DNA from: Opitutaceae bacterium
Lineage (GTDB): Bacteria > Verrucomicrobiota > Verrucomicrobiia > Opitutales > Opitutaceae
Reading direction: 5' to 3'
Length of the DNA: 64,000 nucleotides
Assembly: GCA_028691845.1 (NCBI GenBank)
Contig: JAQUYL010000004.1
Coordinates: forward strand, 1 to 64,000
Within the stretch, counting starts at the first letter, position 1. Each line of letters opens with the position of its first letter. Under the pieces are notes generated by a model. The model was given only the letters and a program-made list of their open reading frames with translations, searched no databases and had not been told where the DNA came from. The position numbers were made by a program, and so were the translations under genes. Of this stretch, positions 19,534 to 29,336 are shown one piece after another.

Positions 19534-21898
19534 GACGCCGCTCGACCGCAAGCTCTTCCGCGACCTGTGGGGCCTGAAGTCCCAGGCGCTGGCCGTGGCG
19601 AGCGTCATGGCGTGCGGACTGGCAATGATGATCATGGCGCGCAGCCTCATCCTCTCGATCGAGACGGCGCGCGACAATTACTACCGCGACTACCGGTTCG
19701 CCCAGGTGTTCGCCCAGCTGAAGCGTGCCCCTATGCCGCTCCGCGAGGAACTGGCCAAAATCCCCGGTATCGGCACAGTCCAGACGAGCATCGCCATGAT
19801 GGTGACGCTCGACCTGCCGGACATGGCTGAACCCGCCATGGGACTGATCCAGTCCCTCCCCGAACACGGCGAGCTCCAGCTCAATCGCGTCCACCTGCGC
19901 CGGGGCCGCATGCTCGTCGGCCCGGCCGGGCACGACGAGCTGCTCGTCAGCGAGGCATTCGCCGAAGCGCACGGTCTCCAGCCCGGCGACCGCATCGCCG
20001 CCATCCTCTACGGCCGCAAGCAGACGTTCCGCATTGCCGGAATCGTGCTCTCGCCCGAATATGTATATGAGGCCTTGCCCGGCGTCGCCCTGCCCGACAA
20101 CCGTTCGTTTGGCGTGTTCTGGATGCCCTACAAGGAACTCGCCACCGCCACTGAGCTTTACGGCGCGTTCAACAAGGTGGAACTCACCCTCGCTCCGGGG
20201 GCCTCCGCGCGCGCTGTCATCGCCGCCGTGGACCGCCTGCTCGAGCCCTACGGCGGCCGCGGTGCCTACGCCCGCCAGGACCATTACTCGCACATGCGCC
20301 TCAACGACGAGATCCGCACGCTCACCGTGCTCTCCATAGGCTTCCCGCTCGTGTTCCTCAGCGTGGCCGCGTTCATGGTCAGCTCCGTGATGAACCGGCA
20401 GATTACAATGCAGCGCGGACAAATCGCGGTCCTGAAGGCGTGCGGTTTCAGCAACCGTCAGGTCGGTTGGCATTATCTCAAGTTCGCGCTTGTCATCGTT
20501 GTCGTCGGCGCCGGTCTCGGCGTCCTCGGCGGCATCGTGCTCGGCCACCGGCTGGTGGACATGTATCACGTGTTCTTCCGGTTCCCTGCGCTGCACTTCC
20601 TGCTCGACTCGCGCGTGGTGGCGATCGCCACAGGTCTCAGCGCGCTGGCGGCCATCGCCGGCGTGTGGGGCTCGGTGCGCGCCGCGGTGCGCCTGCCTCC
20701 CGCCCAGGCGATGCGCCCCGAGCCGCCGGCCTCTTACCGGCCCTCCTTCCTTGAGCGCACTGCCTTCGGCCGGCGGTTCCCGGCCTCGCTCCGCATGGCG
20801 CTGCGCAACATCGAGCGCCGGCCGCTGCGCGCCCTGCTGACCTCCGTCGCCCTGGCGCTCGCCACAGGCATCCTGGTCGTGCCGAACGCCATCAACGACG
20901 GCATCGACTACGTCCTGAATTTCCAGTGGGACCTCATCCAGCGGCACACCGTCATGCTGTCGCTCAACGAGCCCGGACCACCGCGCGCCCTGGCCGATCT
21001 CCGCAGCCTGCCGGGCGTGGTCCGGGCCGAACCGTTCCGCGCCGCGGCCGTCGAGTTTCGCAATGGCAGCCGCACCCGCCTGATCAACGTCGTCGGCCTT
21101 CCCTCCGACGCCACGCTGGACCGCGTGCTGGACAGCCGGTCGCGCCGGATTGCCCTTCCGCCGCACGGTCTCGTGATCTCGGCCAAGCTCGGCGAAGTGC
21201 TCGGTGTCAAACCCGGAGATCCGCTCGTCATGCGCGTGCTCGAGGGCAGGCGCCCGCAGCTGGTTGTCCCGGTCGCGGAGTTCTGTGACGACTTTGCCGG
21301 CGTGACCGCCTACCTGGACATGGCCGCGCTCAACCGCGCGCTCGGCGAGGGCGATCGCATCAGCGGCGCCTACCTGACCGTCGCCGACGGACAGTGGCGC
21401 GAGTTTCTCCGGAAAATCAAGGAAACGCCAAAGACGCGCAGCGTCGTCATCAAGGCCGCCATGCGGGCCAGCTTCCGCCAGTCGACCGAGCAGCTCATCG
21501 GCGTGATCCGAATGATCTATCTCGTCTTCGCGACCGTCGTCGCCTTCGGGATTGTCTATAACAGCACACGCATCGCGCTCTCCGAAAGCCAGCGCGAGCT
21601 GGCCACGCTGCGCGTCATCGGCTTCACCCAGGGCGAGGTCGGCGCCGTGCTCGCGGACGAGCTCGTGCTGCTGACCCTAGCGGCGCTGCCGGTCGGCCTG
21701 CTGCTAGGCTCGGTCTTCGCCGCCGGCATCGTCACGAGCATCAACACCGAGTTTGTCCGCCTGCCGCTTGTTTTCACCGCCGCCAACTATGCCTACGCGG
21801 TGATGGTTGTTGCCCTGGCCTCACTCTTGTCGGTTGTCCTTGCCTGTCGTTATCTCAATCGCCTCGACCTCGTCGGCGTTCTCAAAGCCGCCGAATAA
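19532..21898 (+). CDS. ABC transporter permease with two FtsX domains
   Basis: The 788-residue membrane protein has an N-terminal anchor (about residues 18-40), a large periplasmic domain, a first FtsX core (about 265-400, with [14 protein letters not shown] and [16 protein letters not shown]), and a second anchor near 440. A second periplasmic part follows, then a second FtsX core (about 655-785, with [21 protein letters not shown]). Duplicated FtsX domains are usual in permeases that move lipids or lipoproteins rather than soluble drugs. The start is a TTG forced by the upstream polypyrimidine tract. It works with the ATPase upstream and the adaptor 14 bases downstream. Confidence 0.88.
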   Translation: MTPLDRKLFRDLWGLKSQALAVASVMACGLAMMIMARSLILSIETARDNYYRDYRFAQVFAQLKRAPMPLREELAKIPGIGTVQTSIAMMVTLDLPDMAEPAMGLIQSLPEHGELQLNRVHLRRGRMLVGPAGHDELLVSEAFAEAHGLQPGDRIAAILYGRKQTFRIAGIVLSPEYVYEALPGVALPDNRSFGVFWMPYKELATATELYGAFNKVELTLAPGASARAVIAAVDRLLEPYGGRGAYARQDHYSHMRLNDEIRTLTVLSIGFPLVFLSVAAFMVSSVMNRQITMQRGQIAVLKACGFSNRQVGWHYLKFALVIVVVGAGLGVLGGIVLGHRLVDMYHVFFRFPALHFLLDSRVVAIATGLSALAAIAGVWGSVRAAVRLPPAQAMRPEPPASYRPSFLERTAFGRRFPASLRMALRNIERRPLRALLTSVALALATGILVVPNAINDGIDYVLNFQWDLIQRHTVMLSLNEPGPPRALADLRSLPGVVRAEPFRAAAVEFRNGSRTRLINVVGLPSDATLDRVLDSRSRRIALPPHGLVISAKLGEVLGVKPGDPLVMRVLEGRRPQLVVPVAEFCDDFAGVTAYLDMAALNRALGEGDRISGAYLTVADGQWREFLRKIKETPKTRSVVIKAAMRASFRQSTEQLIGVIRMIYLVFATVVAFGIVYNSTRIALSESQRELATLRVIGFTQGEVGAVLADELVLLTLAALPVGLLLGSVFAAGIVTSINTEFVRLPLVFTAANYAYAVMVVALASLLSVVLACRYLNRLDLVGVLKAAE

Positions 21899-21912
21899 TC
21901 CCCTTCCCCCCA

Positions 21913-23175
21913 ATGAAACAGCCTCCTCCCCCGTCCGCCGCTTCGCGTCCCGCCGGCGCCGGCGCGCGCCGCTGGCAGCGCCGCTTCCCGTGGATCGGCG
22001 GCGCCGTGCTCGCCGCGCTCATCGTCGTCGGCCTCTGGCCCAAGCCCGTGCCGGTCGAAGTCGCCACTGCCGCGCGCGGCCGCCTGCGCGTAACCGTCGA
22101 TGATCAGGGTCAGACCCGCGTGAAAAACCGCTATATCGTCTCCACCCCCGTCGCCGGACAGCTGCGCCGCATTGACTTGAAAGCCGGTGCGCCGGTCGTC
22201 GCCGGCCAGACCGTGCTCGCCGAGCTGGAAACCAGCGGGGCCGACCTGCTCGACGCCCGGGGGCAGGCGCAGGCAGATGCGCGCGTAAGCGCCGCTGAGT
22301 CCGCCCGTGACATGGCCGCCGCCCGCCGGGAGGCCGCCAGGGCCGGCGCTGCGCTCGCCAAGACCGAGTTCGATCGCATGTCGCAGCTCCTCCGCCAGCA
22401 GGCGATCTCGCAGCAGGAGTTCGACGTGGCCGCGATGCGCGAGCGCACCGCCGCCGAGGATGGCCGCGCCGCGGAATTCGCCCTGCAGGTGGCCGAGTTC
22501 GAATTGGCCCAGGCCCGCGCCCTCCTGTTGCGCGGCATCAACCCTTCGGCCGCGAGCGCCGAAAAGCCGATCGTCATCCTCTCGCCGGTCAACGGCCGCA
22601 TACTGCGCGTCTTCCAGGAAAGCGCCCGCATCGCACCGGGCGGATTCCCGCTGATGGAAGTCGGCGATGCGACCGATCTCGAGGTGCGCATCGAATTGCT
22701 CTCCCGCGATGGCACACGCGTCCAGCCGGGTGCGCGGGTGTTTCTCGAACAATGGGGCGGGGCCCACCCGCTCGAAGCACGGGTGCGCCTCGTCGAGCCG
22801 TCCGCCTTCACGAAGATTTCGGCTCTCGGCGTTGAGGAGCAGCGCGTCTACGTCATCGCCGATTTCACCGATCCCGTCGAAATGCGACCGACCCTCGGCG
22901 ACAACTATCGCGTCGAAGCCCGCGTGGTCGTCTGGGAAGGGGCGGACGTGCTAAAGGTTCCGGCCGGCGCGCTGTTCCAACGCGGCGTCACCTGGCTAAC
23001 CTATGTGCTCAACGGCGGCACCGCGCGGCTGCGCCCGGTCAAGGCCGGTCACACGAACGGCTTGGAAACCGAGATTCTCGACGGCCTGAACGAAGCCGAC
23101 CGCGTGATTGTCTATCCCGGTGACCAGGTTGCCGATGGCGTCCGCGTCCGTCCGCTCACCGTCAGCCCGCGGTAG
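21913..23175 (+). CDS. HlyD/MacA-type periplasmic adaptor of the ABC exporter
   Basis: The 420-residue protein has a proline-rich cytoplasmic N-terminus, one membrane segment (about residues 29-45), a barrel-sandwich (biotinyl-lipoyl-like) half motif (VSTPVAGQLRRIDLKAGAPV), an alpha-helical hairpin (about 110-200) and the second half motif (ILSPVNGRILRVFQESA). Beta-barrel and membrane-proximal domains end the protein. Such adaptors link an inner-membrane pump to an outer-membrane channel. It follows the permease directly. Its last 14 bases overlap the convergent phosphoribosyltransferase gene. Confidence 0.9.
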   Translation: MKQPPPPSAASRPAGAGARRWQRRFPWIGGAVLAALIVVGLWPKPVPVEVATAARGRLRVTVDDQGQTRVKNRYIVSTPVAGQLRRIDLKAGAPVVAGQTVLAELETSGADLLDARGQAQADARVSAAESARDMAAARREAARAGAALAKTEFDRMSQLLRQQAISQQEFDVAAMRERTAAEDGRAAEFALQVAEFELAQARALLLRGINPSAASAEKPIVILSPVNGRILRVFQESARIAPGGFPLMEVGDATDLEVRIELLSRDGTRVQPGARVFLEQWGGAHPLEARVRLVEPSAFTKISALGVEEQRVYVIADFTDPVEMRPTLGDNYRVEARVVVWEGADVLKVPAGALFQRGVTWLTYVLNGGTARLRPVKAGHTNGLETEILDGLNEADRVIVYPGDQVADGVRVRPLTVSPR

Positions 23176-23614
23176 GCTCGTCGCCGGAGCCCTCAAGCGG
23201 ATAGATTTTCCACGGCCACTGCACGCAGCCGTCGACATCACGAATGAGGGCAAATTCCACCTTCCCCTTCAGCACGAACGGCAGCACCTCGACATCCGCG
23301 GGAAGCTGGGCGCGGGCGGCCTGCCAGGACCGGCCCGTCACGTATACGTCGTCCACGAGCAGAATGCGTTTCCACGGGCGCACCTCGGGCGGCGGAGACT
23401 CCACCCGCGGTTCCGCGAAGCGCGGTTGATTCGCCTCATCGCGATAGTTGATCGCCAGGATTTTCAGGCCCACGCCGAGCCGATGGGCGACCAGGGCGGC
23501 CGGCACCACTCCGCCGGTCGCAATGCCCACCACGCCGTCGATCCCTGCCGGGAACCTCCAGCTTCTCAGCCGGCCGGCGATGTCTTCAAATGTAAGTGGA
23601 ATCATGATAGGCAT
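23162..23614 (-). CDS. Type I phosphoribosyltransferase (purine salvage-like)
   Basis: The 150-residue protein has the PRPP-binding signature RILLVDDVYVTGRS near residues 96-109 and the PRPP/pyrophosphate loop GIATGGVVPAALVAHRLG. The size and sequence resemble the small xanthine-guanine/hypoxanthine phosphoribosyltransferases, or putative PRTases of regulatory role. The base used cannot be read from sequence. ATG 23614 is chosen; ATG 23605 (MIPLTFED) is a near alternative. The gene overlaps the 3' end of the convergent adaptor gene and is divergent from the DUF6599 operon. Confidence 0.8.
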   Translation of the reverse strand: MPIMIPLTFEDIAGRLRSWRFPAGIDGVVGIATGGVVPAALVAHRLGVGLKILAINYRDEANQPRFAEPRVESPPPEVRPWKRILLVDDVYVTGRSWQAARAQLPADVEVLPFVLKGKVEFALIRDVDGCVQWPWKIYPLEGSGDEPTAG

Positions 23615-23749
23615 GGGGTCGGCTTCCGCCCGACGAACGCGAAAGTGGACATTTCGGTGCACTTCCTACACTCTCGAATGTCGGCGAGGCAAACGCGTAG
23701 TGCAACCGGATCCCTTCCCGGCCCGCCGTCCTTTTTTGCCGGAGCGTTT

Positions 23750-23788
23750 CCCGGAGAAAGTCACCCAATAGGTGACAAACTTTCCGGG
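23750..23788. promoter_or_regulatory. Long imperfect stem-loop in the DUF6599 operon upstream region
   Basis: CCCGG, AAAG and GTCACC on the left pair with GGTGAC, CTTT and CCGGG on the right, around the loop CAATA. Together they give about 15 pairs with small bulges. The hairpin lies in the 402-base region (23615-24016) between the phosphoribosyltransferase and the DUF6599 gene, about 230 bases before the latter. It could be part of a structured leader or a protein-binding site. It does not match a riboswitch class that I can recognise, and nothing else in the region looks like a gene. Confidence 0.4.
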
Positions 23789-24016
23789 GAGGCCCCCGCT
23801 TGTCCGATGTCAGTCAATCATGGGGGATCAGCGCGCCGCAAATCATCCAGCTTCACCGGTGGAGACCGTGGCGGGCGATGCATTCCGCCTCGGCGGCGGA
23901 GACGAGACCGGCCCGGAGGCCCGCCGGAAGAAACAATGATGGAGCCCGTCGGCCCAATATCCCGGGCTGGACTCCCCGCCGGCTTTTTCCGAGCATCCGC
24001 GCAACCTTCATCCCTT

Positions 24017-25042
24017 ATGGCTTCGCCGACAAACGCCAGAAGCCCCGGTGCGCGCGAAACTGCGGTTTCCTGGTGCGTGCTGGCGGGGCTTGGCGCCGTT
24101 GCAGCGTGGATGCTGGTCGCACAGCATCAACTCAACCCCGCCGTGACTGTCGCGGCCACCGCCGCACGAGAGGCCGGCAAAGACGCCACGAGTCCGGCCC
24201 CTGCCCCGCCTGATCTGCTGTCGCCCTGGCCCGCCGGCCTGCGTCCGATGAGCAATGCCGAGACGTTCACGCCGGAGACGCTCTCCGACAAGATCAACGG
24301 CAAGGCTGAGCTCTACCTCTCCGCGGGATTTGTCGCCCTGAGCTGTCAGCGGGTGGCCCTGGCCTGTACGCCGGACGCGTGGATGGAGATGTTCGTGTTC
24401 GACATGGGCCGGCCGACGAACGCATTTTCGGTCTTCAGCTCGCAAAGGCGGCCCGGCGGCCAGGATCAGGCAGTGGGCGACTACAGCTACCGGGCGGGCA
24501 ACCAGCTCTGCCTGGTCCACGGCCCCTACTACATCGAGATCGTCGCCGCCGAGGACAGGGATCCGACGCTTGCCGCCGCCATCAATGTGGCACGAGCCTT
24601 CGTGGCCGCGACCACCGTCGTCCGCCACGCCGATGTCAGCCGGGACCAGGCGCTGTTCCCGCCGGACGGCTTGATCGCGGACAGCGTCATGCTGCTCAGC
24701 GCCGACGTGTTTGGTTTTGACCAGCTGAAGCACGTGTTTGTCGCACGCTACAACGACGGGGAGGACGAGGCGACCCTCTTCCTAACGCGCCGCGAAAATC
24801 CGGCGGACGCCGCTCAAATGGCCGGAGCCCTGATCAATTTTTTCGTCCGAGACTGCGGGGGCACGGAAACGGTCTCGCCTGAGGTGCCGGCCGGGGCGGT
24901 GATCATCGATTCGGGCGGCCTGTTCGACGGCGTGCTCACGACCGGACCGTTCCTCGCCGGCGTGCACCAGGCCCCCAGCCGCGAAGCCGCCGGGCGCTGG
25001 ATAATTCGCCTCCACCAGCATCTTTCCTCCAGCCGGCCATGA
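24017..25042 (+). CDS. Membrane-anchored DUF6599 family protein
   Basis: The 341-residue protein has one N-terminal membrane segment (about residues 19-37). A long extracytoplasmic domain follows, with motifs such as LSDKINGKAELYLSAGF, MFVFDMGRPTNAFSVFSSQRR and YIEIVA. It matches what I know of DUF6599, a family of unknown function usually found beside DUF362 and ferredoxin-type genes, as here. ATG 24017 is chosen because it directly precedes the anchor; the open frame extends much further upstream without homology. Its stop overlaps the DUF362 start by 4 bases. Confidence 0.75.
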   Translation: MASPTNARSPGARETAVSWCVLAGLGAVAAWMLVAQHQLNPAVTVAATAAREAGKDATSPAPAPPDLLSPWPAGLRPMSNAETFTPETLSDKINGKAELYLSAGFVALSCQRVALACTPDAWMEMFVFDMGRPTNAFSVFSSQRRPGGQDQAVGDYSYRAGNQLCLVHGPYYIEIVAAEDRDPTLAAAINVARAFVAATTVVRHADVSRDQALFPPDGLIADSVMLLSADVFGFDQLKHVFVARYNDGEDEATLFLTRRENPADAAQMAGALINFFVRDCGGTETVSPEVPAGAVIIDSGGLFDGVLTTGPFLAGVHQAPSREAAGRWIIRLHQHLSSSRP

Positions 25043-26052
25043 CCCACCCCCGCTCCCCCCATCGTCCGCCGCACCCCGGCCACGTTTCCTCGCGTCGTGA
25101 ATTTCTTCACCGCGGACTGCAGGCGGGCGCCGCGATCGCCCTGACCGGCGGCCTGGGCGCGTGGCTGTGGAACCGGCACCCGCCGGGCGATTTTAACCGC
25201 CGGGCGCCGACGACCCTGCTGCCGGATTTTTCCCTAAAGGACAGCGGCAGGCAAATGAGCCTCGTCACAGGCACGGACCGTCCGGCGATGCTGCGGCGCG
25301 GCCTCGATGCGATGGGCGGCCTCGAACGGTTCATCAAGCAAGGCGACCGCGTCATGCTGAAGGTCAACGCCGCGTTCGCCACGCCTGCGATCCTCTCGGC
25401 CACGTCGAATCCGGAGCTGGTGGCCGAGCTCATCCGGCTCTGCCTTGCAGCCGGCGCCTCCTCAGTGCTTGTAACGGACAATCCCATCAACGATCCGGAA
25501 AGCTGCTTCAACCTCACCGGCCTGGCGCCGGCGGTGCGGGCGGCCGGTGCGGAGTTGATCGTGCCGCGCGCCAGCCAGTTCATGCCCGGCACGCTGCCCG
25601 GCGGTCGCCTGATTCGCGACTGGCCGGTGCTGCACGGGCCCTTCCGCGGCGTAACCAAGCTCATCGGGGTCGCCCCGGTGAAACACCACAACCGCGCCGG
25701 CGCGTCGATGACGATGAAAAACTGGTACGGCCTCCTCGGCGGGCGCCGCAACCAGTTCCATCAGGACATCAACGGCATCATCGTCGAGCTCGCCATGATG
25801 GTGCGGCCGACGTTCGTCGTGCTCGACGGCACGACCAGCATGATGACCAACGGGCCGACCGGCGGATCGCTGGCCGACCTCAAGGCCACGAACACCCTGA
25901 TCGTCAGCACCGATCCCGTCGCCGCCGACGCGTTCGGAGCAACGCTGCTCGGGCAATCCTGGCGCGATCTGCCGTATCTCGGCCGGGCCGTGGAACTGGG
26001 CATCGGAACAGCCGACTTTGAATCGCTGCGCCCTGAGCGCGACGCCGTCTGA
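25039..26052 (+). CDS. Tat-exported DUF362 domain protein
   Basis: The 337-residue protein starts with a twin-arginine signal (SSRREFLHRG, then a hydrophobic stretch to about residue 45). The rest is a DUF362 domain with VMLKVNAAFATPAI, VLVTDNPINDPESCF and LDGTTSMMTNGPTGG. DUF362 proteins are often fused to or encoded with ferredoxins, and their reaction is not established. Tat export implies folding, perhaps with a cofactor, before transport. The gene is coupled to DUF6599 upstream and lies 3 bases before the polyferredoxin. Confidence 0.85.
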   Translation: MTHPRSPHRPPHPGHVSSRREFLHRGLQAGAAIALTGGLGAWLWNRHPPGDFNRRAPTTLLPDFSLKDSGRQMSLVTGTDRPAMLRRGLDAMGGLERFIKQGDRVMLKVNAAFATPAILSATSNPELVAELIRLCLAAGASSVLVTDNPINDPESCFNLTGLAPAVRAAGAELIVPRASQFMPGTLPGGRLIRDWPVLHGPFRGVTKLIGVAPVKHHNRAGASMTMKNWYGLLGGRRNQFHQDINGIIVELAMMVRPTFVVLDGTTSMMTNGPTGGSLADLKATNTLIVSTDPVAADAFGATLLGQSWRDLPYLGRAVELGIGTADFESLRPERDAV

Positions 26053-26055
26053 GCC

Positions 26056-28005
26056 ATGAAAATCACCACGGCCAGGCGCCTCGCGCAGATTTTCTTCTTC
26101 GTCCTGTTCGTATGGCTCTGCCTTGTGGCGACGGTCGGGACAGGCTGGTCGCAGTGGCGCGGATGGCCGATCAACTGGTTCCTCGAACTCGATCCGCTGG
26201 TCGCGCTGGGCACGGTGCTGACCACTCATTCGCTGCATCCCGGGCTGTGGTGGGGGCTGGCGACCGTCGTCGTCACGATTCTGCTCGGACGTGTGTTCTG
26301 CGGTTTTCTCTGTCCGTTCGGCGCGATCCACCAGTTCATCGGCTGGCTTGGCCGGCGGGGCGGGCGCTTCAGGGACCACATGGCGGCCAATGCCTACCGG
26401 CCCGCCCAGGTCATCAAATATTACATCCTTATCGCGCTGCTCTCCGCCGCCGCGGGCAACCTTCTGTTCTTCCTCGTGCGCGCCAGCCGTGATTCGCCCG
26501 CAGTCGCGATGGCCGTCATCGCCGCCGCCGTGCTGGCGTTGTTCTGGCTGACGCTGCGCAAGGTGATCGCCGATTTCCGCCGCGCGTTGCTCATCGGGGC
26601 CGGGCTGCTGGCAGCGTGGGTGGGGCTGGCCGCCATTCTCCCGCCCGATCAGGCGATCATTGCGACGCTCCAGACCGGGCTGCTTGATCCGATCCCGCTG
26701 GTTTACCGGTCCTTCAACCTCGCGGTGCTGCCGATCGCCGGACTTGCATTCGAGCAATGGCTCCCCGGCAGCCGTCTCTATGCCGGCGCCGGTCTGATCG
26801 GCGCGGTGTTTGTCGTTTTCGTGCTATTGAACCTGGTTGTCCCGCGGTTTTTCTGCCGGTTCATCTGTCCGACCGGTGCGCTGCTCGGCGTGCTTGGTCG
26901 CGGCACACTGTGGACCATTGGCAAGACGGGCGCGAAGTGCTCCGGATGCTCTTTCTGCGACGTCGACTGCGAGGGCGCCTGCAATCCCATCGGCCCGATC
27001 CGCGTCAGCGAATGCCTGATGTGCATGAACTGCCTCGACAACTGTCCGACAGCCCAGCCGCTGGGTTACCTGCCCCGGCCCGCCCGCGGCGGAGAGATTG
27101 TCGGCCACGGCATCACCCGCCGCGGTTTTGTCGCCTCGGTGGCAGCCGGGTTCGCCGCGGTGCCACTGGCCCGACTGGGTGCCGCCACCGGCGCCAACTG
27201 GTCACCCCGTCTCATCCGTCCCCCCGGCTCGGTGACCGAGGAGGAATTTCTGGCCCGCTGCCTCAAGTGCGACGAATGCATCCGCGTCTGCCCGACCAAC
27301 GTCCTGCAGCCCGCCGGCTTCGCCCATGGCTGGGAGGCTCTCTGGACGCCGGTTCTCAACAACCGCATCGGCACCAGCGGCTGCCAGCTCAACTGCATCG
27401 CCTGCGGCCATGCCTGCCCGTCCGGGGCCATCCGTCCCCTCACGCTCGACGAGAGGCACGGAAAGGGCGACTTCGCCGCGGCCGGCCCGTTGCGCATCGG
27501 CCTGGCCTTCGTCGACCGGGGCCGCTGCCTACCGTGGGCGATGGAGCGGCCGTGCATCGTGTGCGAGGAGAACTGCCCCGTCACCCCAAAGGCGATCTAC
27601 GTGGACGTCATCGAGCAAACCGTGCGCGACGGCGCAGCCAGGGTCGCCTCCGTTGAGGGCCCAACGCTCCGCCTCACCGGACCCGCGCTGACGCCCGGCC
27701 GCTTTGCCACCGGCGATTTCTCCTGCCGGATCACCGGCGAGAAACGCGGCCGCAAAATCATCGCCAACACCGCGGACAGCGTGACCGTTGATGCCGCCCA
27801 AACCTGGGCGGAGCCGCCCGCCGCTGGTGCCGTAGTCGAGGTGCAGGTGCGCCTGCAACGGCCTGTCGTTGATCCGGCCCGCTGCATCGGCTGCGGCATA
27901 TGCGAACATGAATGCCCGGTGAGCGGTCAGCGCGCCATTCGCGTCACGGCCGACAACGAGACGCGCAGCCCCGGCCATGTCTTGCTTTTGAAAGCCAACG
28001 TGTAA
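26056..28005 (+). CDS. Membrane polyferredoxin, NapH-like and NapG-like halves fused
   Basis: The 649-residue protein begins with a NosR/NapH-like membrane half: several membrane segments in the first 300 residues, with CGFLCPFGAIHQF and CRFICPTGALLG at their edges. Two cysteine-rich clusters follow (CSGCSFCDVDC and CLMCMNCLDNCP). Near residue 350 an internal twin-arginine motif (ITRRGFVASVAAGFAA) precedes a NapG-like half with four more clusters (CLKCDECIRVCP, CNCIACGHACP-like, CIVCEENCP, CIGCGICEHECP). It would carry electrons from the quinone pool or cytoplasm across the membrane to the exported partners of this operon. The partner oxidoreductase is unknown. Confidence 0.85.
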   Translation: MKITTARRLAQIFFFVLFVWLCLVATVGTGWSQWRGWPINWFLELDPLVALGTVLTTHSLHPGLWWGLATVVVTILLGRVFCGFLCPFGAIHQFIGWLGRRGGRFRDHMAANAYRPAQVIKYYILIALLSAAAGNLLFFLVRASRDSPAVAMAVIAAAVLALFWLTLRKVIADFRRALLIGAGLLAAWVGLAAILPPDQAIIATLQTGLLDPIPLVYRSFNLAVLPIAGLAFEQWLPGSRLYAGAGLIGAVFVVFVLLNLVVPRFFCRFICPTGALLGVLGRGTLWTIGKTGAKCSGCSFCDVDCEGACNPIGPIRVSECLMCMNCLDNCPTAQPLGYLPRPARGGEIVGHGITRRGFVASVAAGFAAVPLARLGAATGANWSPRLIRPPGSVTEEEFLARCLKCDECIRVCPTNVLQPAGFAHGWEALWTPVLNNRIGTSGCQLNCIACGHACPSGAIRPLTLDERHGKGDFAAAGPLRIGLAFVDRGRCLPWAMERPCIVCEENCPVTPKAIYVDVIEQTVRDGAARVASVEGPTLRLTGPALTPGRFATGDFSCRITGEKRGRKIIANTADSVTVDAAQTWAEPPAAGAVVEVQVRLQRPVVDPARCIGCGICEHECPVSGQRAIRVTADNETRSPGHVLLLKANV

Positions 28006-28029
28006 ATCGAACCTCAACCACCCCCTCTG

Positions 28030-29220
28030 ATGAAAAACCACGTCCTGAATCCATCCCGCCGGCGCTTCCTGCAGGCCTCCGGCGCCATCGGCCTGGGCAC
28101 CGTGTTGATGCCCTCGCGTGTCCTGGCCGCCGTGACCGGGACCCCCAGGGTCGCCACGCGGAAATTCGGCCGAACTGGCGCGGATGTGTCGGCCCTCGGC
28201 CTCGGCTGCATGTTTGATATCATCAACAACCAGGTCATTCTTCGCCGGTGCTTCGACCACGGCGTGACGTACTGGGACACCGCGGCCTCCTATAGCAAGG
28301 GTGGCAGTGAGACCGGGATCGGCATGTTCCTCGAGCGGAATCCCCCGGCCCGCAAGGAACTCTTCCTCGTCACCAAGGGCAGGCCGGCTGAACTGGCGAC
28401 CACGCTCGACGAGTCGCTCGCGCGCCTCAAGACCGACTATGTCGATCTCTTTTTCCTGCATGGGATGGACAGCATCGGCAAGGTCGACAAACCCGAGATC
28501 AAGGCGTGGGCCGAAAAGGCCAAAAAGGCCGGGAAAATCAAATTCTTCGGCTTCAGCACGCACAGCAACATGGCGCAATGCCTCATCGGCGCAGCCAAAC
28601 TCGGTTGGATCGACGGCATCATGCTGACCTACAATTACCGAATCATGCACGGCGATGAGATGAAGGCTGGCATCGACGCCTGCGAGAAGGCCGGCATCGG
28701 CCTGACCGCCATGAAAACCCAGGCCCCCCGGCAGGGAGCGGAAACGCCCGGGCAGGCGGCGCTGCTCACCCCCCTTCTCGGCAGGGGATTCACGCCGGGC
28801 CAGGCGAAGCTGAAGATGGTGATGGAAAACCCGCAGATCGCGTGCGCCTGCATCCAGATGCCCAACATGAATTTTTGCCGCGAAAACATCGCCGCCGCCC
28901 TCAACCGGACGAAACTGGCGGCAACCGACCGCGCGGTGCTCGAACGCCATGCCGCGGCCACCTGCGACGCCTATTGCGCCGGGTGCAGCCATCTCTGTGA
29001 ACCGGCCATCTCCCACGCCGTGCCAGTACGGGACGTAATGCGGCACCTGATGTATCACGACCATTATCCAGAGGTCGACGCCCGGGCCATTTTCGCCGAA
29101 CTGCCGGCGGATGTCCGCGCACGGCTGCAGCAGGTCGACTACTCTGCCGCTGAACGCGTCTGCCCTCACCGCCTGCCCATCGCGCAGTTGATGCATCAGG
29201 CGGCACGAGCTCTGGCGTAA
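28030..29220 (+). CDS. Tat-exported aldo/keto reductase with a C-terminal iron-sulfur motif
   Basis: The 396-residue protein carries a Tat signal (NPSRRRFLQASGAIGLG). An aldo/keto-reductase barrel follows with FGRTGADVSALGLGCMF, YWDTAASYSKGGSE, DYVDLFFLHGMDS and GFSTHSNM. Near the end, CDAYCAGCSHLC places cysteines at residues 312, 316, 319 and 323, spaced as a [4Fe-4S] ligand set. Export and the cluster argue against a plain NADPH-dependent cytosolic reductase. It is the last gene of the DUF6599-DUF362-polyferredoxin operon (gap 24 bases), so electrons may come from the polyferredoxin. The substrate is unknown. Confidence 0.88.
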   Translation: MKNHVLNPSRRRFLQASGAIGLGTVLMPSRVLAAVTGTPRVATRKFGRTGADVSALGLGCMFDIINNQVILRRCFDHGVTYWDTAASYSKGGSETGIGMFLERNPPARKELFLVTKGRPAELATTLDESLARLKTDYVDLFFLHGMDSIGKVDKPEIKAWAEKAKKAGKIKFFGFSTHSNMAQCLIGAAKLGWIDGIMLTYNYRIMHGDEMKAGIDACEKAGIGLTAMKTQAPRQGAETPGQAALLTPLLGRGFTPGQAKLKMVMENPQIACACIQMPNMNFCRENIAAALNRTKLAATDRAVLERHAAATCDAYCAGCSHLCEPAISHAVPVRDVMRHLMYHDHYPEVDARAIFAELPADVRARLQQVDYSAAERVCPHRLPIAQLMHQAARALA

Positions 29221-29336
29221 CGCCCCGGCCTGCCGTCACGCTGGCGGCGGGTGGCCAGGCCCCTGGCTTCCGTTTCCCAGGCCGCGTCAACTTTCTGGCG
29301 CGACTCCCGCATGCTTTCCATTTAGGTTGACGGTGG

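Noticed and set aside
18854..21166. 770-codon open frame on the minus strand
   Set aside because: It is antisense to the ABC ATPase and permease, which carry all expected motifs; the frame is a GC shadow and includes the polypurine run.
23640..24016. Cobalamin or molybdenum cofactor riboswitch before DUF6599
   Set aside because: The conserved boxes of those classes are not visible on either strand; only an unclassified stem-loop is.
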